Shown piece after piece: positions 1 to 8,253 of a stretch of DNA of 55,229 nucleotides (position 1 is its first letter; the number at the start of each line of letters is the position of its first letter). The notes under the pieces were generated by a model, which saw only the letters and a program-made list of their open reading frames with translations, searched no databases and was not told the origin of the DNA. Source of the stretch: Candidatus Omnitrophica bacterium CG08_land_8_20_14_0_20_41_16. GTDB lineage: Bacteria; Omnitrophota; Gorgyraeia; Gygaellales; Profunditerraquicolaceae. The translations under genes were made by a program, and so were the position numbers. The stretch is from contig PEYI01000029.1 of the NCBI GenBank assembly GCA_002774445.1, positions 1-55,229 on the forward strand, in the 5' to 3' direction.

Positions 1-103
1 ATTTTCAAAAGTTACATAAAAACAGTTTTTAAAAATAATCGGGAAGAAAAATACTTTTTAACAAAGTAATGAATATATTACCATAGGAGATTGACATAAA
101 ACT

Positions 104-1555
104 ATGTATCTTAGGGTAGTTAAGATAATCCTCGCTACTTTTATCGTATCTTCAATTATCTCTCCTGTTTTCGCTAAAGAAGCGCAAAATCCCAATTCCG
201 AAGAAGTAAAATACAGCCCAAAAAATCTTCAAGATAAAGACGCGATGCAAGCCGAAATGGATTTTTATGCCGGCAATGACCATGAGGCAGAGTTAATCTT
301 TACGGGCTTAAAAGCAAAAAAAGACCATAATATCGCGTTGTGGAACAATCAATTGGGTTCTTTGTATTTGACGCAAGGCAAGCCTAAAGAGGCCAAAGAC
401 GTATTTATGGAATCCTATGTTTTAATGAATGATATTACTGCCTTTAAAAACCTGGAATTAAGCTCGGTGGGGCTAATTAGCTCTGAAATGACCAAAGGAT
501 ATAAAGGGGATCCTTATGAAAAGGTGTTTAACTCTTTTTATGTGGGGATGCTTCTTTACGCCGATAACGATCTTGAAAACGCGTTGGCGGCTTTTAAAAA
601 TGGTATTCTGTGCGATTCTGATGTTACAGGCAAACTTTATAAAAGCGATGTGGCATTAATGTATTTAATGGCCACCCGCCTGGAGTTAATGCAAAAAAAT
701 CAATCTATGGCCGATGATTTTTTTAAACAGGCGACAGAAGCCTATTATCTTTCCCATCCAGATAATCGGCTACTAGTTTCTCAAAAACAGGGATTATTAG
801 ATGATTTAGATAAAAAGCAAAAAGAGCTGTTGGAGAAGGAAGCTAAGGCAAATGTTAAGCTGGAGAAGGTAATTAATACCCTCAAGGCCGATATTGGCAA
901 ACTTGAGACGGATATTAAGTCAGTAGAGGATAAGATAGAAGAAAATAACCGTAAGATCGCTATTAATACCTTAAAAGATTTTATTAATCCTGATAATAAT
1001 ACCTTAATCTGCATTGAAACCGGTAGGGGCCCCCTTAAATATCAAATCGGCACCTATGGGGAAAAAACAATTTTTACTATCAAGCCGTATCCAGCTGTGG
1101 GTTTTAGCATTACAATTGATAATTTTACGCAAATTAAAGCCGGAGGTTTTCTTAGGTATAACGATGTTTTTTATCAAGCCTCTACCCGCGGCGGAAGAGT
1201 TATGGATAGTATCTTAAAAGGCAAAGCGGAATTCAAACAAACTACCGCGGATGTTTCAAATGTGCTTTCTACTATGTCGCAGGTTTATGATCCTTATGGG
1301 GTGTTAAGTATTTTTAGCTTCGCTACAGAGTCAGTTAGTAATGCTACTAATCCTTATGCCGACGCTCGGCATTGGAGCCTGCTGCCTGCGGAGTTGCAAA
1401 TAATCTCTTTGCGTTTAAACCCCGGAACGCATCAGTTACAGATAAACGCCTATGATGCTGCGGGAAAAGCAATTGAAAGCTCCAAGATAAATGTTGAAAT
1501 TATGAATACCTCTAACAATGTCATTTTTAAACGTTTTCGCGGGGTAGAATCTTAA
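104..1555 (+). CDS. Secreted TPR and coiled-coil protein, first gene of an envelope operon
   Basis: The protein has 483 residues and a clear Sec signal peptide (residues 1-24, ending SPVFA). Residues about 50-215 look like degenerate TPR helices, with a stretch reading ALWNNQLGSLYLTQGKPKEA. A charged coiled coil spans about residues 228-290, followed by a beta-rich C-terminal part of about 180 residues. It resembles the uncharacterised COG3014 proteins, which I recall beside LpoB/YcfL-type lipoprotein genes as here; that family link is from memory. It should act in the periplasm or at the outer membrane, possibly as a scaffold for the downstream lipoproteins. The stop codon is one base before the next start. 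The AGGAGA at 85-90 lies rather far (13 nt) from the ATG. Confidence 0.75.
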   Translation: MYLRVVKIILATFIVSSIISPVFAKEAQNPNSEEVKYSPKNLQDKDAMQAEMDFYAGNDHEAELIFTGLKAKKDHNIALWNNQLGSLYLTQGKPKEAKDVFMESYVLMNDITAFKNLELSSVGLISSEMTKGYKGDPYEKVFNSFYVGMLLYADNDLENALAAFKNGILCDSDVTGKLYKSDVALMYLMATRLELMQKNQSMADDFFKQATEAYYLSHPDNRLLVSQKQGLLDDLDKKQKELLEKEAKANVKLEKVINTLKADIGKLETDIKSVEDKIEENNRKIAINTLKDFINPDNNTLICIETGRGPLKYQIGTYGEKTIFTIKPYPAVGFSITIDNFTQIKAGGFLRYNDVFYQASTRGGRVMDSILKGKAEFKQTTADVSNVLSTMSQVYDPYGVLSIFSFATESVSNATNPYADARHWSLLPAELQIISLRLNPGTHQLQINAYDAAGKAIESSKINVEIMNTSNNVIFKRFRGVES

Positions 1556-1556
1556 A

Positions 1557-2123
1557 ATGAAAAAAATACTTTTTATGATATTTTTGGCATTTTCGCTTAC
1601 TGGTTGTGTTAATGTAAACCCTTATATTTTAACCAAAGGGCAAACTTCCCTGGATTTAACCAATAACCGTGGGGTGGCATTGTTTACTTTAAAAGTTGAT
1701 AATTCGGGAGGCGGGCGCCTTTTTTTATCATCTTTTATGGCGCGTGAAGTTAATCAGTATAAACCCTATAATACTTTAGGAGTATTCTCCCTGCCGCTTA
1801 TGCCAGAAAATTATTCTGCCATTGATAATTTATATTTTTGTTCAGTAGTTCTGGGCAGCGGAATCTACCGTCTTGATTCGTTTAATGGAATGGTTAATCC
1901 ATTTTTTGCTATGCCACCGGCGCTTAAAATTGATAAGATTTTTGATATTTATCCTAATAAGATAAACTATCTTGGCCGTTTACATTTTAGTAACTTAAAT
2001 ACTCAGTCAGTTTTTACTTCCTTAAACAGTATCGAGGATACCTCTGAGCAAGATATATTGAAATTTAAAGAAATTTTTCCGGTATTGAAAGACAAGCAAA
2101 TTAGCAGAGATTCATTTTATTAA
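1557..2123 (+). CDS. Predicted lipoprotein of unknown function
   Basis: This is a 188-residue protein with a lipoprotein signal: a hydrophobic stretch and lipobox LTGC with Cys17 as the lipidated residue. The rest is polar and beta-like and I recognise no domain. It starts one base after the preceding stop and is followed after 12 bases by an LpoB-like gene with its own AAAGGAG site, so it belongs to the same envelope operon. The function is unknown. A partner role with the TPR protein or the LpoB/YcfL-like proteins is inferred from position only. Confidence 0.7.
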   Translation: MKKILFMIFLAFSLTGCVNVNPYILTKGQTSLDLTNNRGVALFTLKVDNSGGGRLFLSSFMAREVNQYKPYNTLGVFSLPLMPENYSAIDNLYFCSVVLGSGIYRLDSFNGMVNPFFAMPPALKIDKIFDIYPNKINYLGRLHFSNLNTQSVFTSLNSIEDTSEQDILKFKEIFPVLKDKQISRDSFY

Positions 2124-2135
2124 AAAGGAGTAGTA

Positions 2136-2744
2136 ATGAAAAATCTCATATTTATTTGTATGTTTTGTTTGTGTTTAGCGGGATGCGCTACAGTAGAAAC
2201 TTCTTATACTAAGACGGTGCCTTTAGATGAAGACGATGGGCTCGGAGGAACAGGGATAGAAGCCACGGATATTCGTACTGTTTCCAGAAAAATGGCAGAA
2301 TCGATTTTGAACGTTCCACAAATAATGAATGCCCAGGGGTCGCCAAAAATCGCGCTGCTTCCGGTAAAAAATTCAACGCGTTTTATAATTAATAAAGACA
2401 TCTTTACTAAAAAAATCCGCATTCAGCTTAACCAGAACGCTCAGGGTAAAATGGTATTTCTTGCCCGTGACCGGATAGATGATATTCTGAAAGAACGAAA
2501 GATTAAACGTCCTACCGAATCGGAAGAAGCGGATAATGTTAGTCATAGTAAATTAGTTGATATAATGGGTATTGATTTTTATCTTACCGGTGAGTTGATG
2601 GGGTTAAGCAAAGCTAACCAGGGGGACAGGTCGGATTATATCTCAATGTCCTTTCAGCTGATTGATGCGGAGACTTCAGAAATTATTTGGGAAAATGAAT
2701 ACGAGGTTAAGCGTGTGGGTACATCTGGGGTTGTTTATCAATAA
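2136..2744 (+). CDS. LpoB-like (CsgG-fold) outer-membrane lipoprotein
   Basis: The protein has 202 residues with a lipobox LAGC (Cys17). The mature part reads like penicillin-binding-protein activator LpoB: IALLPVKNSTRFIINKD, FLARDRIDDILKER, DFYLTGELMG and a final strand pattern SMSFQLIDAETSEIIWENEYEVKR. In enterobacteria LpoB is an outer-membrane lipoprotein that stimulates PBP1b, and ycfL lies beside it. The same pairing is seen here with the next gene, which supports the call. The PBP partner is not in the window, so activation of a PBP is an inference. An AAAGGAG ribosome site precedes the ATG. Confidence 0.8.
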   Translation: MKNLIFICMFCLCLAGCATVETSYTKTVPLDEDDGLGGTGIEATDIRTVSRKMAESILNVPQIMNAQGSPKIALLPVKNSTRFIINKDIFTKKIRIQLNQNAQGKMVFLARDRIDDILKERKIKRPTESEEADNVSHSKLVDIMGIDFYLTGELMGLSKANQGDRSDYISMSFQLIDAETSEIIWENEYEVKRVGTSGVVYQ

Positions 2745-2770
2745 TCCTTAAGCCAGAGGAGATGACTAAT

Positions 2771-3178
2771 ATGTTTAAAAAAATATTGTTTCTATTTTTA
2801 GCAGTTATGCTCGCCGGTTGCGCAGGGGTTCCGGCTAAGGGAATTAAGCCGATAAAAGCATCTCAACTTTATGAAGAAACTGAGGCCTTTGTCTATCTGA
2901 GCAAAGGAATGAATAAGCGGCTTCTCTTGGCGGATCAGTTAACATCAGCAACTGAAGATGGGCGACTTGTTGTAAAAGCTAAATTATTTAATAAGTTATC
3001 TGAAAATTTGCGTGTGCAGTTTCAAACTATATTTAAAGATAAGGACGGCTATCCTACCGGGGATGAAACGAATTGGGAGCTGGTTGTTATTCCGCACAAT
3101 GCCTATTATTATTATGAAGTTAAGGCAATGAATACTAAAGCGCAGAAGTATGTTACACGTTGCCGCTATGCTGAATAA
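2771..3178 (+). CDS. YcfL-like (DUF1425) lipoprotein
   Basis: A small lipoprotein of about 135 residues with lipobox LAGC. The mature domain has the YcfL/DUF1425 look: VKAKLFNKLSENLRVQFQTI followed by FKDKDGYPT and a C-terminal YYYEVKAMN stretch, an immunoglobulin-like fold of unknown role. I chose ATG 2771 because the GGAG at 2758-2761 touches the alternative ATG at 2762 but lies 9 bases before 2771. The location next to the LpoB-like gene mirrors the ycfL-lpoB order in enterobacteria. The function is unknown beyond association with the cell envelope. Confidence 0.75.
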   Translation: MFKKILFLFLAVMLAGCAGVPAKGIKPIKASQLYEETEAFVYLSKGMNKRLLLADQLTSATEDGRLVVKAKLFNKLSENLRVQFQTIFKDKDGYPTGDETNWELVVIPHNAYYYYEVKAMNTKAQKYVTRCRYAE

Positions 3179-3190
3179 GGAGAGATAGTT

Positions 3191-4801
3191 ATGATTATGA
3201 AAATTTTTCTTTTTTTGTTAAGTTTTAGTTTCCTGGCCTTAAATAGTTTTGATGCTTTCGCGCAAGATCAAGAGAAGAAAATTTATACTTATGAACAAAC
3301 CAGCAGCAGCAAGGTTATTAAAAAAGACTTAAAAATTACGGCCGCGGTTTTTGTGTCGGAGGGCAACCTTAAGTTTAAAGACAGTCTTTTTAATCCACCG
3401 CAAGAGGAACTGCTTCAGACAAAAACAATTTCTGTTGATAGGGCTGATATTAAGATTGATAACAGCCAGAAACAGCCGGAAAGGAAAACGGATTCAGAAT
3501 TAGTAACCGGCCTTTTAACTGATGCCCTGCGTGAAAGCGGGAAATTCGCTATTATTGAACGGCAGGATATTAATGCTATTTTACGGGAGGCGGAGTTTAG
3601 TAGTTCTAAATGGGTTAATCCTAAGCAGGCGGTTAAAATAGGAAATATCTATGGGGTTAAATATATTATAATCGCGAATTTGCTTAAGAGCGAGGCAGGA
3701 GAAAAAGTTGCCGCAAATAATTACGTTTTAGCTTTGCGCCTGTGCGAAGTGGAAACCGGGAATATATCCGCTACAGGGCAGGGTGATGGTCTGACAGTAA
3801 AAGATGTGGTTACCAATGCCGTAAAGGATTTCTCTTCCAAGATTAGTAGCCAGCCCTGGACTACGCGTATTATTAAGATGGAAGAAGGTTTTGTATATCT
3901 TGGCGCAGGTAGCGATGAGGGGTTAAAAAACAAAAATGTATTGGAAGTTTACAAGGTAAAAAACAAGATTGTTGATCCAGCAACCGGCAAGGTTTTAGGT
4001 ATGGATAAGGCCAAAGTAGGCAGCCTTGAGATTGTTGAAATTTTAAGCTCTGACTTGTCAAAAGCCAAGGTTTTAGAGTCTTCAGAACCCATTACCGTGG
4101 ATTTTATCGTACAGGCAGGCACTACGAGTAAAGCCGGAAGTGATCTAATGTCAAGATGGAAGAAGATTTATGGTGATACCTCTTCGGATAAGCCTAAAAC
4201 TGAAGTATCTGAGAGTTCTGTTCCTGCTTCCAATATGAGTATGTCGATTGAAGGGTTAGTGCAGGTTGCCAGCCCAGCAATAGTTATGATTACTACTGTT
4301 ACTAATAGCGGTGGCGCTTTGGGTAGTGGTTTTCTTATCAGCCCCGATGGGACAATTGTTACCAATTACCATGTTATTAAGGGCGCGGAAGGCTTGGGCG
4401 TAAAATTTGCGCAGGGGAAAGAATTAATTACCAATGTCAGCGTAATAAAAACTGATGCTGTCCGTGATATAGCTTTGATCAAAGTTAATACTCCGGTTAA
4501 TGCCGCTCCTTTGCCTTTGGGAGATTCAGAACAGATAGTTGTAGGCGAGCGCGTGGTTGCTATTGGTAACCCGCAAGGCCTGCAGAATACAGTATCTGAC
4601 GGATTAGTGAGCGCGGTGCGTGATGCCGGCGGCGTAAAGCAAATTCAGATTAGCGTCCCAATCTCCCACGGTTCAAGCGGAGGCGCTTTGATAAATATGC
4701 GCGGACAGGTTATCGGAATTACGACCTCAAGTTATGATCAGGCGCAGAACCTGAATTTTGCTATCCCTATAAATTACGTTAAAGAATACCTGCAGCAGTA
4801 A
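3191..4801 (+). CDS. Secreted CsgG-like / FlgT-C-like / trypsin-like (S1C) serine protease fusion
   Basis: The protein has 536 residues and a signal peptide (1-24, ending DAFA). Residues about 100-200 resemble CsgG/LpoB-type domains (ESGKFAIIERQDINAILREA, then YGVKYIIIANLLKSE). Residues about 228-305 resemble an FlgT C-terminal-like beta domain (GSDEGLKNKNVLEVYKV). After a Ser-rich linker, residues about 352-536 form an HtrA/DegP-type protease with an apparent intact triad: His394 (TNYHVIKG), Asp426 (RDIALIK) and Ser496 (HGSSGGAL). No PDZ domain follows. The gene closes the envelope operon. A role in sensing or trimming envelope proteins linked to the LpoB-like gene is inferred. The domain combination is unusual. 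Confidence 0.85.
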   Translation: MIMKIFLFLLSFSFLALNSFDAFAQDQEKKIYTYEQTSSSKVIKKDLKITAAVFVSEGNLKFKDSLFNPPQEELLQTKTISVDRADIKIDNSQKQPERKTDSELVTGLLTDALRESGKFAIIERQDINAILREAEFSSSKWVNPKQAVKIGNIYGVKYIIIANLLKSEAGEKVAANNYVLALRLCEVETGNISATGQGDGLTVKDVVTNAVKDFSSKISSQPWTTRIIKMEEGFVYLGAGSDEGLKNKNVLEVYKVKNKIVDPATGKVLGMDKAKVGSLEIVEILSSDLSKAKVLESSEPITVDFIVQAGTTSKAGSDLMSRWKKIYGDTSSDKPKTEVSESSVPASNMSMSIEGLVQVASPAIVMITTVTNSGGALGSGFLISPDGTIVTNYHVIKGAEGLGVKFAQGKELITNVSVIKTDAVRDIALIKVNTPVNAAPLPLGDSEQIVVGERVVAIGNPQGLQNTVSDGLVSAVRDAGGVKQIQISVPISHGSSGGALINMRGQVIGITTSSYDQAQNLNFAIPINYVKEYLQQ

Positions 4802-5104
4802 ACCGTTTTTTATTTTCTAGCCCATCCATATATTTAACTGTCCTGATGTTGCCGTTTGCTGCAGCTGTTTTAATACTGCAATCACCGGTAGCAACTAACA
4901 TCGTCAGCTGCTGCTACAGGGGTCAAGATAATCTACTTAGAGTTGTCCTTGATCTCACTTGCGTTCAGGTCCTTGTTGCCTACGGCAACAAGGATTTCGT
5001 TAGATAAAAACTTATGGTGCTCAAATTTCGCACAGCAAGTGCGCACTTGCCAATCCGATTTGGCAAGGTGCGCTTGGACCAAAGCACAAGGTGCCTAAAA
5101 TTCC
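4802..5104. other. Non-coding spacer rich in short palindromes
   Basis: No convincing gene is seen on either strand between the protease fusion and the tRNA promoter. It holds a perfect 11-bp inverted repeat with a 3-base loop (TCCTTGTTGCC, 4970-4980, with 4984-4994), a 16-bp palindrome at 5035-5050, and a TTGCC/GGCAA hairpin just downstream. These are typical of the intergenic repeats in the rest of the window. They could serve as terminators for the upstream operon, but none is followed by a T run. Confidence 0.5.
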
Positions 5105-5133
5105 TTGACGCTCTGGATAAAAACCCGTATAAT
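5105..5133 (+). promoter_or_regulatory. Sigma-70-type promoter of tRNA-Asp
   Basis: TTGACG (5105-5110), a 17-base spacer and a perfect TATAAT (5128-5133). The expected start point near 5140 is about 7 bases before the tRNA, so the primary transcript would have only a short 5' leader. Confidence 0.85.
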
Positions 5134-5146
5134 TGATTTCACTTTA

Positions 5147-5222
5147 GGGGCCGTGGCCTAGCCTGGTTTAGGGCGTCTCCCTGTCACGGAGAAGATCGCG
5201 AGTCCAAATCTCGTCGGCCCCG
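5147..5222 (+). tRNA. tRNA-Asp (anticodon GTC)
   Basis: A full 76-base cloverleaf. The acceptor stem is GGGGCCG (5147-5153) with CGGCCCC (5215-5221) and discriminator G5222, which suits Asp. The anticodon stem is TCTCC/GGAGA with loop CTGTCAC, giving GTC. The T stem is GCGAG/CTCGT. The T loop reads TCCAAAT instead of the usual TTCAAAT, so position 55 is C. CCA is not encoded. A strong promoter lies just upstream and a terminator downstream, so it is probably a single-gene transcript. Confidence 0.95.
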
Positions 5223-5254
5223 TTTAATTTTTCCGACAAGGAAAAATTAAACGG
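5220..5254. repeat. 15-bp perfect inverted repeat starting in the tRNA 3' end
   Basis: Arms 5220-5234 and 5240-5254 are exact reverse complements with a 5-base loop GACAA. The left arm includes the last three bases of tRNA-Asp. It is followed by a wider pair GGCACCA/TGGTGCC (5253-5259 and 5298-5304) enclosing a GCGAGC-rich stretch. The hairpin could guide 3'-end processing of the tRNA or be a relic of a palindromic element. Confidence 0.8.
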
Positions 5255-5312
5255 CACCAAAGCGAGCGTAGCCGAGCGACAAGCGAGGCAGCGAGCGTGG
5301 TGCCTGACTACT

Positions 5313-5342
5313 AATCTCCGTATTTCCTTACGGGGATTTTTT
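5313..5342 (+). terminator. Intrinsic terminator after tRNA-Asp
   Basis: The stem AATCTCCGTA (5313-5322) pairs with TACGGGGATT (5329-5338), with one T-G wobble, and runs into six T residues (5337-5342). The position, about 90 bases after the tRNA and 50 before the next gene, fits the end of the tRNA transcript. Confidence 0.8.
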
Positions 5343-5394
5343 ATGCCTAGTTCTTTATTTTAGTGGTATAATCAATCATAAACAGGGAGGTAAC

Positions 5395-5715
5395 ATGGTT
5401 ACAATTGATGATTTCAGAAAAATAGAGTTAAAAGTGGCTCAGATTAAAGAGGTTAATGAACATCCTAATGCGGATAAACTTCTGGTTTTGATTTTAGATG
5501 TAGGAGACAAAACCAAGCAAGTAGTTGCCGGGATTAAGAATTATTACACTAAAGAAAGCCTTCTTGGCAAATATGTGGTATTAGTGGATAATCTTGAGCC
5601 AGTGGTTTTGCGCGGTGTTGAAAGCCAAGGGATGATTCTGGCCGGGTCTGATGAATCCGGGATAACTATTATCAGCCCGGAGAGGCCATTAAAATTAGGG
5701 AGTATAGTAAAATAG
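5395..5715 (+). CDS. Stand-alone tRNA-binding domain protein (MetG C-terminal / CsaA type)
   Basis: The protein has 106 residues, a single OB-fold tRNA-binding domain as in the C-terminal part of methionyl-tRNA synthetase and in CsaA. Typical motifs are FRKIELKVAQIKEVNEHPNADKL near the N-terminus (given here by key residues Phe7, Lys14, Asn24, Ala25, Asp26, Lys27), VVAGIKNYY in the middle, and LRGVESQGMILA near the end. Such free-standing domains act in trans with a MetG lacking the domain, or as general RNA-binding proteins. A GGGAGG site precedes the ATG. The stop overlaps the next start by one base. No metG catalytic gene is in the window. Confidence 0.85.
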   Translation: MVTIDDFRKIELKVAQIKEVNEHPNADKLLVLILDVGDKTKQVVAGIKNYYTKESLLGKYVVLVDNLEPVVLRGVESQGMILAGSDESGITIISPERPLKLGSIVK

Positions 5716-6224
5716 TGCTCAAACAATTTGTCCCGAGCGAAGTTTGCCTAAAATGCCAGGGATGCTGTCGTTTTAAGGAAGCGGATTCAGTATGGTCTCC
5801 CTGTCTTTTGGACGAAGAGGCGCTGGATTTAATAGACAAAGAAGGGATACCTGCCGTGGCACTTTCTATTAACCGTAGGCTGCAGTTAGTTCCTAATCCT
5901 AAGGGAGAAGGTTTTCTTTGTCCGTTTTTAAAGATAGAAAATACTAAATGCCAGATTTATACTAGGCGGCCTTTTGAATGCCAGCTTTATCCGTTTCTCT
6001 TAAACCTGCGTAATAAAAAAGTCCTGCTTACCGTAGATTTAAACTGTCCCTATGTTAAGGATAAACTAAATACCCCTGAATTTAAGGAATATACCGATTA
6101 CCTGGCTGCGTATCTTAATTCCCCGGCCCAGTTAACAATCCTAAAAGATAATCCTCAAATTCTCCAAGCGTACGAAGGCGCCTTAGATGTGATAGAACTG
6201 GAATGGGAGAATGGAACTAAATAA
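5715..6224 (+). CDS. YkgJ-family cysteine-cluster protein
   Basis: A 169-residue protein starting at GTG, overlapping the previous stop by one base. Cysteines lie in CLKCQGCCRF near the N-terminus, then C-P-F, C-Q-I-Y and RPFECQLYPF, the pattern of the zinc- or iron-sulfur-binding YkgJ family (CxxCxxCC...RPxxCxxYP). The biochemical role of the family is not settled; metal binding is the only safe statement. It overlaps the next gene by 14 bases and is probably co-translated with it. Confidence 0.8.
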   Translation: MLKQFVPSEVCLKCQGCCRFKEADSVWSPCLLDEEALDLIDKEGIPAVALSINRRLQLVPNPKGEGFLCPFLKIENTKCQIYTRRPFECQLYPFLLNLRNKKVLLTVDLNCPYVKDKLNTPEFKEYTDYLAAYLNSPAQLTILKDNPQILQAYEGALDVIELEWENGTK

Positions 6225-7134
6225 GTTATCACTTCAGGATAAGAAAATATTTGATGAATATTTAGGTTTTGACAGGCATGGGTTGTCAGCCTATTCCTTT
6301 GTTAATATTTATATCTGGAAAGAGCTTTTTGATATTAGTTGGGCAATTATAGAAAAAGCCCTCTGCGTTTTTTTTCAGGATAATATTGGCGTTTTTCTAT
6401 ACCTTGCGCCTTTGGCTAAGAAAAATAACCCCGAGGTTGTATTTTCTGTTTTTGAAATATTAGGCAGTTTAAATAGGAATCCGGAATTTTCGCATATAGA
6501 GAACATAGAGGAGAAAGGCCTAAATTTTTACCGTAAATTAGGCTTTGAATGCAGCCTAAAATCACATGATTATATCTGCGGCCGTCAGGGCTTAGCGGGA
6601 TTAAAAGGGAATAAGTTTAAGTCTAAGCGCGCAAGCTATAATTATTTTATCAAGCATTTTGATTATCAATATCAAAAGCTCCTGCCTAAGGATCAAAGAG
6701 AATGCCTTGGGCTTTATTCTCTTTGGGTAAAGCAGCGTAAATCCGGTAACCCTGAGCGTATCTATCAGGGGATGCTTGAAGATAGCCGCAGCTCATTAAA
6801 AGAGGCCTTGGATAATTATTCTAAATTGGGCTTTAGGGGAGCAAAGGTTAAGATTGGTCCTGAGCTAAAAGCTTTTACTTTCGGGTTTGAATTAAATAAG
6901 GATACCTTCTGTATATTATATGAAATAACCGATTTAACTATTAAGGGCCTGGCGCAGTTTATTTTTTCTAAATTTGCTCAGGAACTCAAAAATTATGAAT
7001 ATATAAACATTATGGATGACTCCGGCTTGGATAATTTAAAGAGAGTAAAATTATCCTATCACCCTAATCGTTTGGAACCGGCGTATATTGTCAGAAGAAA
7101 ACATGAGCAAACATATGATAAAGTTAAGCCCTAA
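6211..7134 (+). CDS. DUF2156 (GNAT-like, lysyltransferase-related) protein
   Basis: The 307-residue protein resembles DUF2156/COG4866 proteins, which have two GNAT-like folds and are related to the aminoacyl-tRNA-dependent transferase part of MprF. Supporting stretches are LGFDRHGLSAYSFVNIYIWKE at the N-terminus (key residues His24, Ser30, Phe31, Tyr34, Trp36) and FTFGFELNKDTFCILYE in the second half. The substrate is unknown; modification of a lipid or peptide with an aminoacyl group is a family-based guess. It overlaps the flanking genes on both sides, so translation is likely coupled. Confidence 0.7.
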   Translation: MELNKLSLQDKKIFDEYLGFDRHGLSAYSFVNIYIWKELFDISWAIIEKALCVFFQDNIGVFLYLAPLAKKNNPEVVFSVFEILGSLNRNPEFSHIENIEEKGLNFYRKLGFECSLKSHDYICGRQGLAGLKGNKFKSKRASYNYFIKHFDYQYQKLLPKDQRECLGLYSLWVKQRKSGNPERIYQGMLEDSRSSLKEALDNYSKLGFRGAKVKIGPELKAFTFGFELNKDTFCILYEITDLTIKGLAQFIFSKFAQELKNYEYINIMDDSGLDNLKRVKLSYHPNRLEPAYIVRRKHEQTYDKVKP

Positions 7135-8203
7135 GCTAAGAGATAAAATTATTGAGCTTAATTTTAAAATAAAGAAGCCGGTTCTGGCTTTAGGGCCAGA
7201 GGTTAAAAATACCGTTTGTTTTGCCAGAGGCAATCTTGCTTTTATAAGCCGTGTTCACGCCGATTTGAGTAATCCTATAGGCCTGCTGGATTTTGAACAG
7301 GACGCGGCATATTTTCTTAAAAAGAAACCCAAAGTGATTGCCTGTGACTTGCATCCGGATTATCAATCTTCTAAATATATAGCGTCGGCGTTAGGCATAC
7401 AGCATCATCACGCGCATATTGCTTCTTGCATGGCGGAGAATGGTTTAAAAAACAGAAAGGTAATCGGCGTAGCTTTTGACGGGACGGGTTTAGGAAGCGA
7501 TGGGACTCTTTGGGGAGGAGAATTCTTAGCCTGTGATTATAGAAATTATAAAAGGTTAGCTCATTTAAAAGAGATTCCCTTAGTGGGAGGAGAGAGGGCG
7601 ATATTAGAGCCATGGAGGTTGGTTGCGGCCTGGTTTAATTTTTCTCCTAAACTAGACAAAGGCGGGCTGCTAAAGAAAATTTTTTCTGCCGGGATTAATT
7701 CTCCGTTGGATAGTAGTATGGGCAGGCTTTTTGATGCCGCAGGGAGTTTGATTTTAGGAAGGCGTAAGGCGAATTTTGAGGCAGAGTTGGCCATGGAATT
7801 AGAAAAAAAAGCTCGAGAGTACGGGGGGAAGGGCACAGAGTACGGATTTGAAATCAAGAAAGAAAATGGAATTTATATTATTGATCCTCTAAAAATGTTT
7901 AAACAGATAGTTTTGGATTTAAGACACAAAGAGCAAAAAGAAAAGCTCGCTTTTCGATTTCATCTAACTGCAGCCAATATGATAAAAAAGATATGTGCAG
8001 CCTTAAGAAAAGAAACAGGCATAAATATAACCGCATTATCCGGGGGAGTATTTCAAAATAAGCTTTTACTAAAGTTAAGTTTGGATTTATTATATAAAGA
8101 AGGTTTTAATGTTTTAACACATAGAAAATTATCTTGTAACGATTCCGGTATATCTTTAGGCCAGGCAGTGATCGCCGGGGCGAGGATTAATTCGCGCAAA
8201 TAA
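7103..8203 (+). CDS. HypF C-terminal (Kae1-like) carbamoyltransferase domain, stand-alone
   Basis: About 366 residues matching only the C-terminal half of HypF, the universal Kae1-like fold that carbamoylates HypE during NiFe-hydrogenase cyanide ligand synthesis. Seen are the metal-binding HHHAHIASCMAE, the nucleotide loop GVAFDGTGLGSDGTLWGGE and the late LSGGVFQN motif. The acylphosphatase, zinc-finger and YrdC-like domains of full HypF (about 750 residues) are absent, and the preceding gene encodes something else. I prefer ATG 7103, though TTG 7088 and ATG 7115 are in frame. The last codons and stop are inside a repeated palindromic element (8185-8251). hypC and hypD follow at once. Confidence 0.8.
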   Translation: MSKHMIKLSPKLRDKIIELNFKIKKPVLALGPEVKNTVCFARGNLAFISRVHADLSNPIGLLDFEQDAAYFLKKKPKVIACDLHPDYQSSKYIASALGIQHHHAHIASCMAENGLKNRKVIGVAFDGTGLGSDGTLWGGEFLACDYRNYKRLAHLKEIPLVGGERAILEPWRLVAAWFNFSPKLDKGGLLKKIFSAGINSPLDSSMGRLFDAAGSLILGRRKANFEAELAMELEKKAREYGGKGTEYGFEIKKENGIYIIDPLKMFKQIVLDLRHKEQKEKLAFRFHLTAANMIKKICAALRKETGINITALSGGVFQNKLLLKLSLDLLYKEGFNVLTHRKLSCNDSGISLGQAVIAGARINSRK

Positions 8204-8251
8204 CTTACGTCGTTCCGTTTAACGTAACTCCGTAAGTTATGCGTTCATTAA
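8185..8251. repeat. Palindromic repeat family A, copy 1
   Basis: Arms ATAACTTACG (8200-8209) and CGTAAGTTAT (8231-8240) surround a 21-base loop. The first 25 bases (8185-8209) are identical to 36148-36172, and the right flank GCG(T/C)TCATTAA is also shared. The left part codes for the last residues and stop of the HypF-like protein; the right part lies just upstream of hypC. Confidence 0.8.
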
Positions 8252-8253
8252 GA

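Noticed and set aside
5035-5050. The 16-bp palindrome at 5035-5050 as a regulator site for tRNA-Asp
   Set aside because: It lies 55 bases upstream of the -35 box among other unrelated palindromes, with no regulator gene nearby; repeat-element debris is a simpler explanation.
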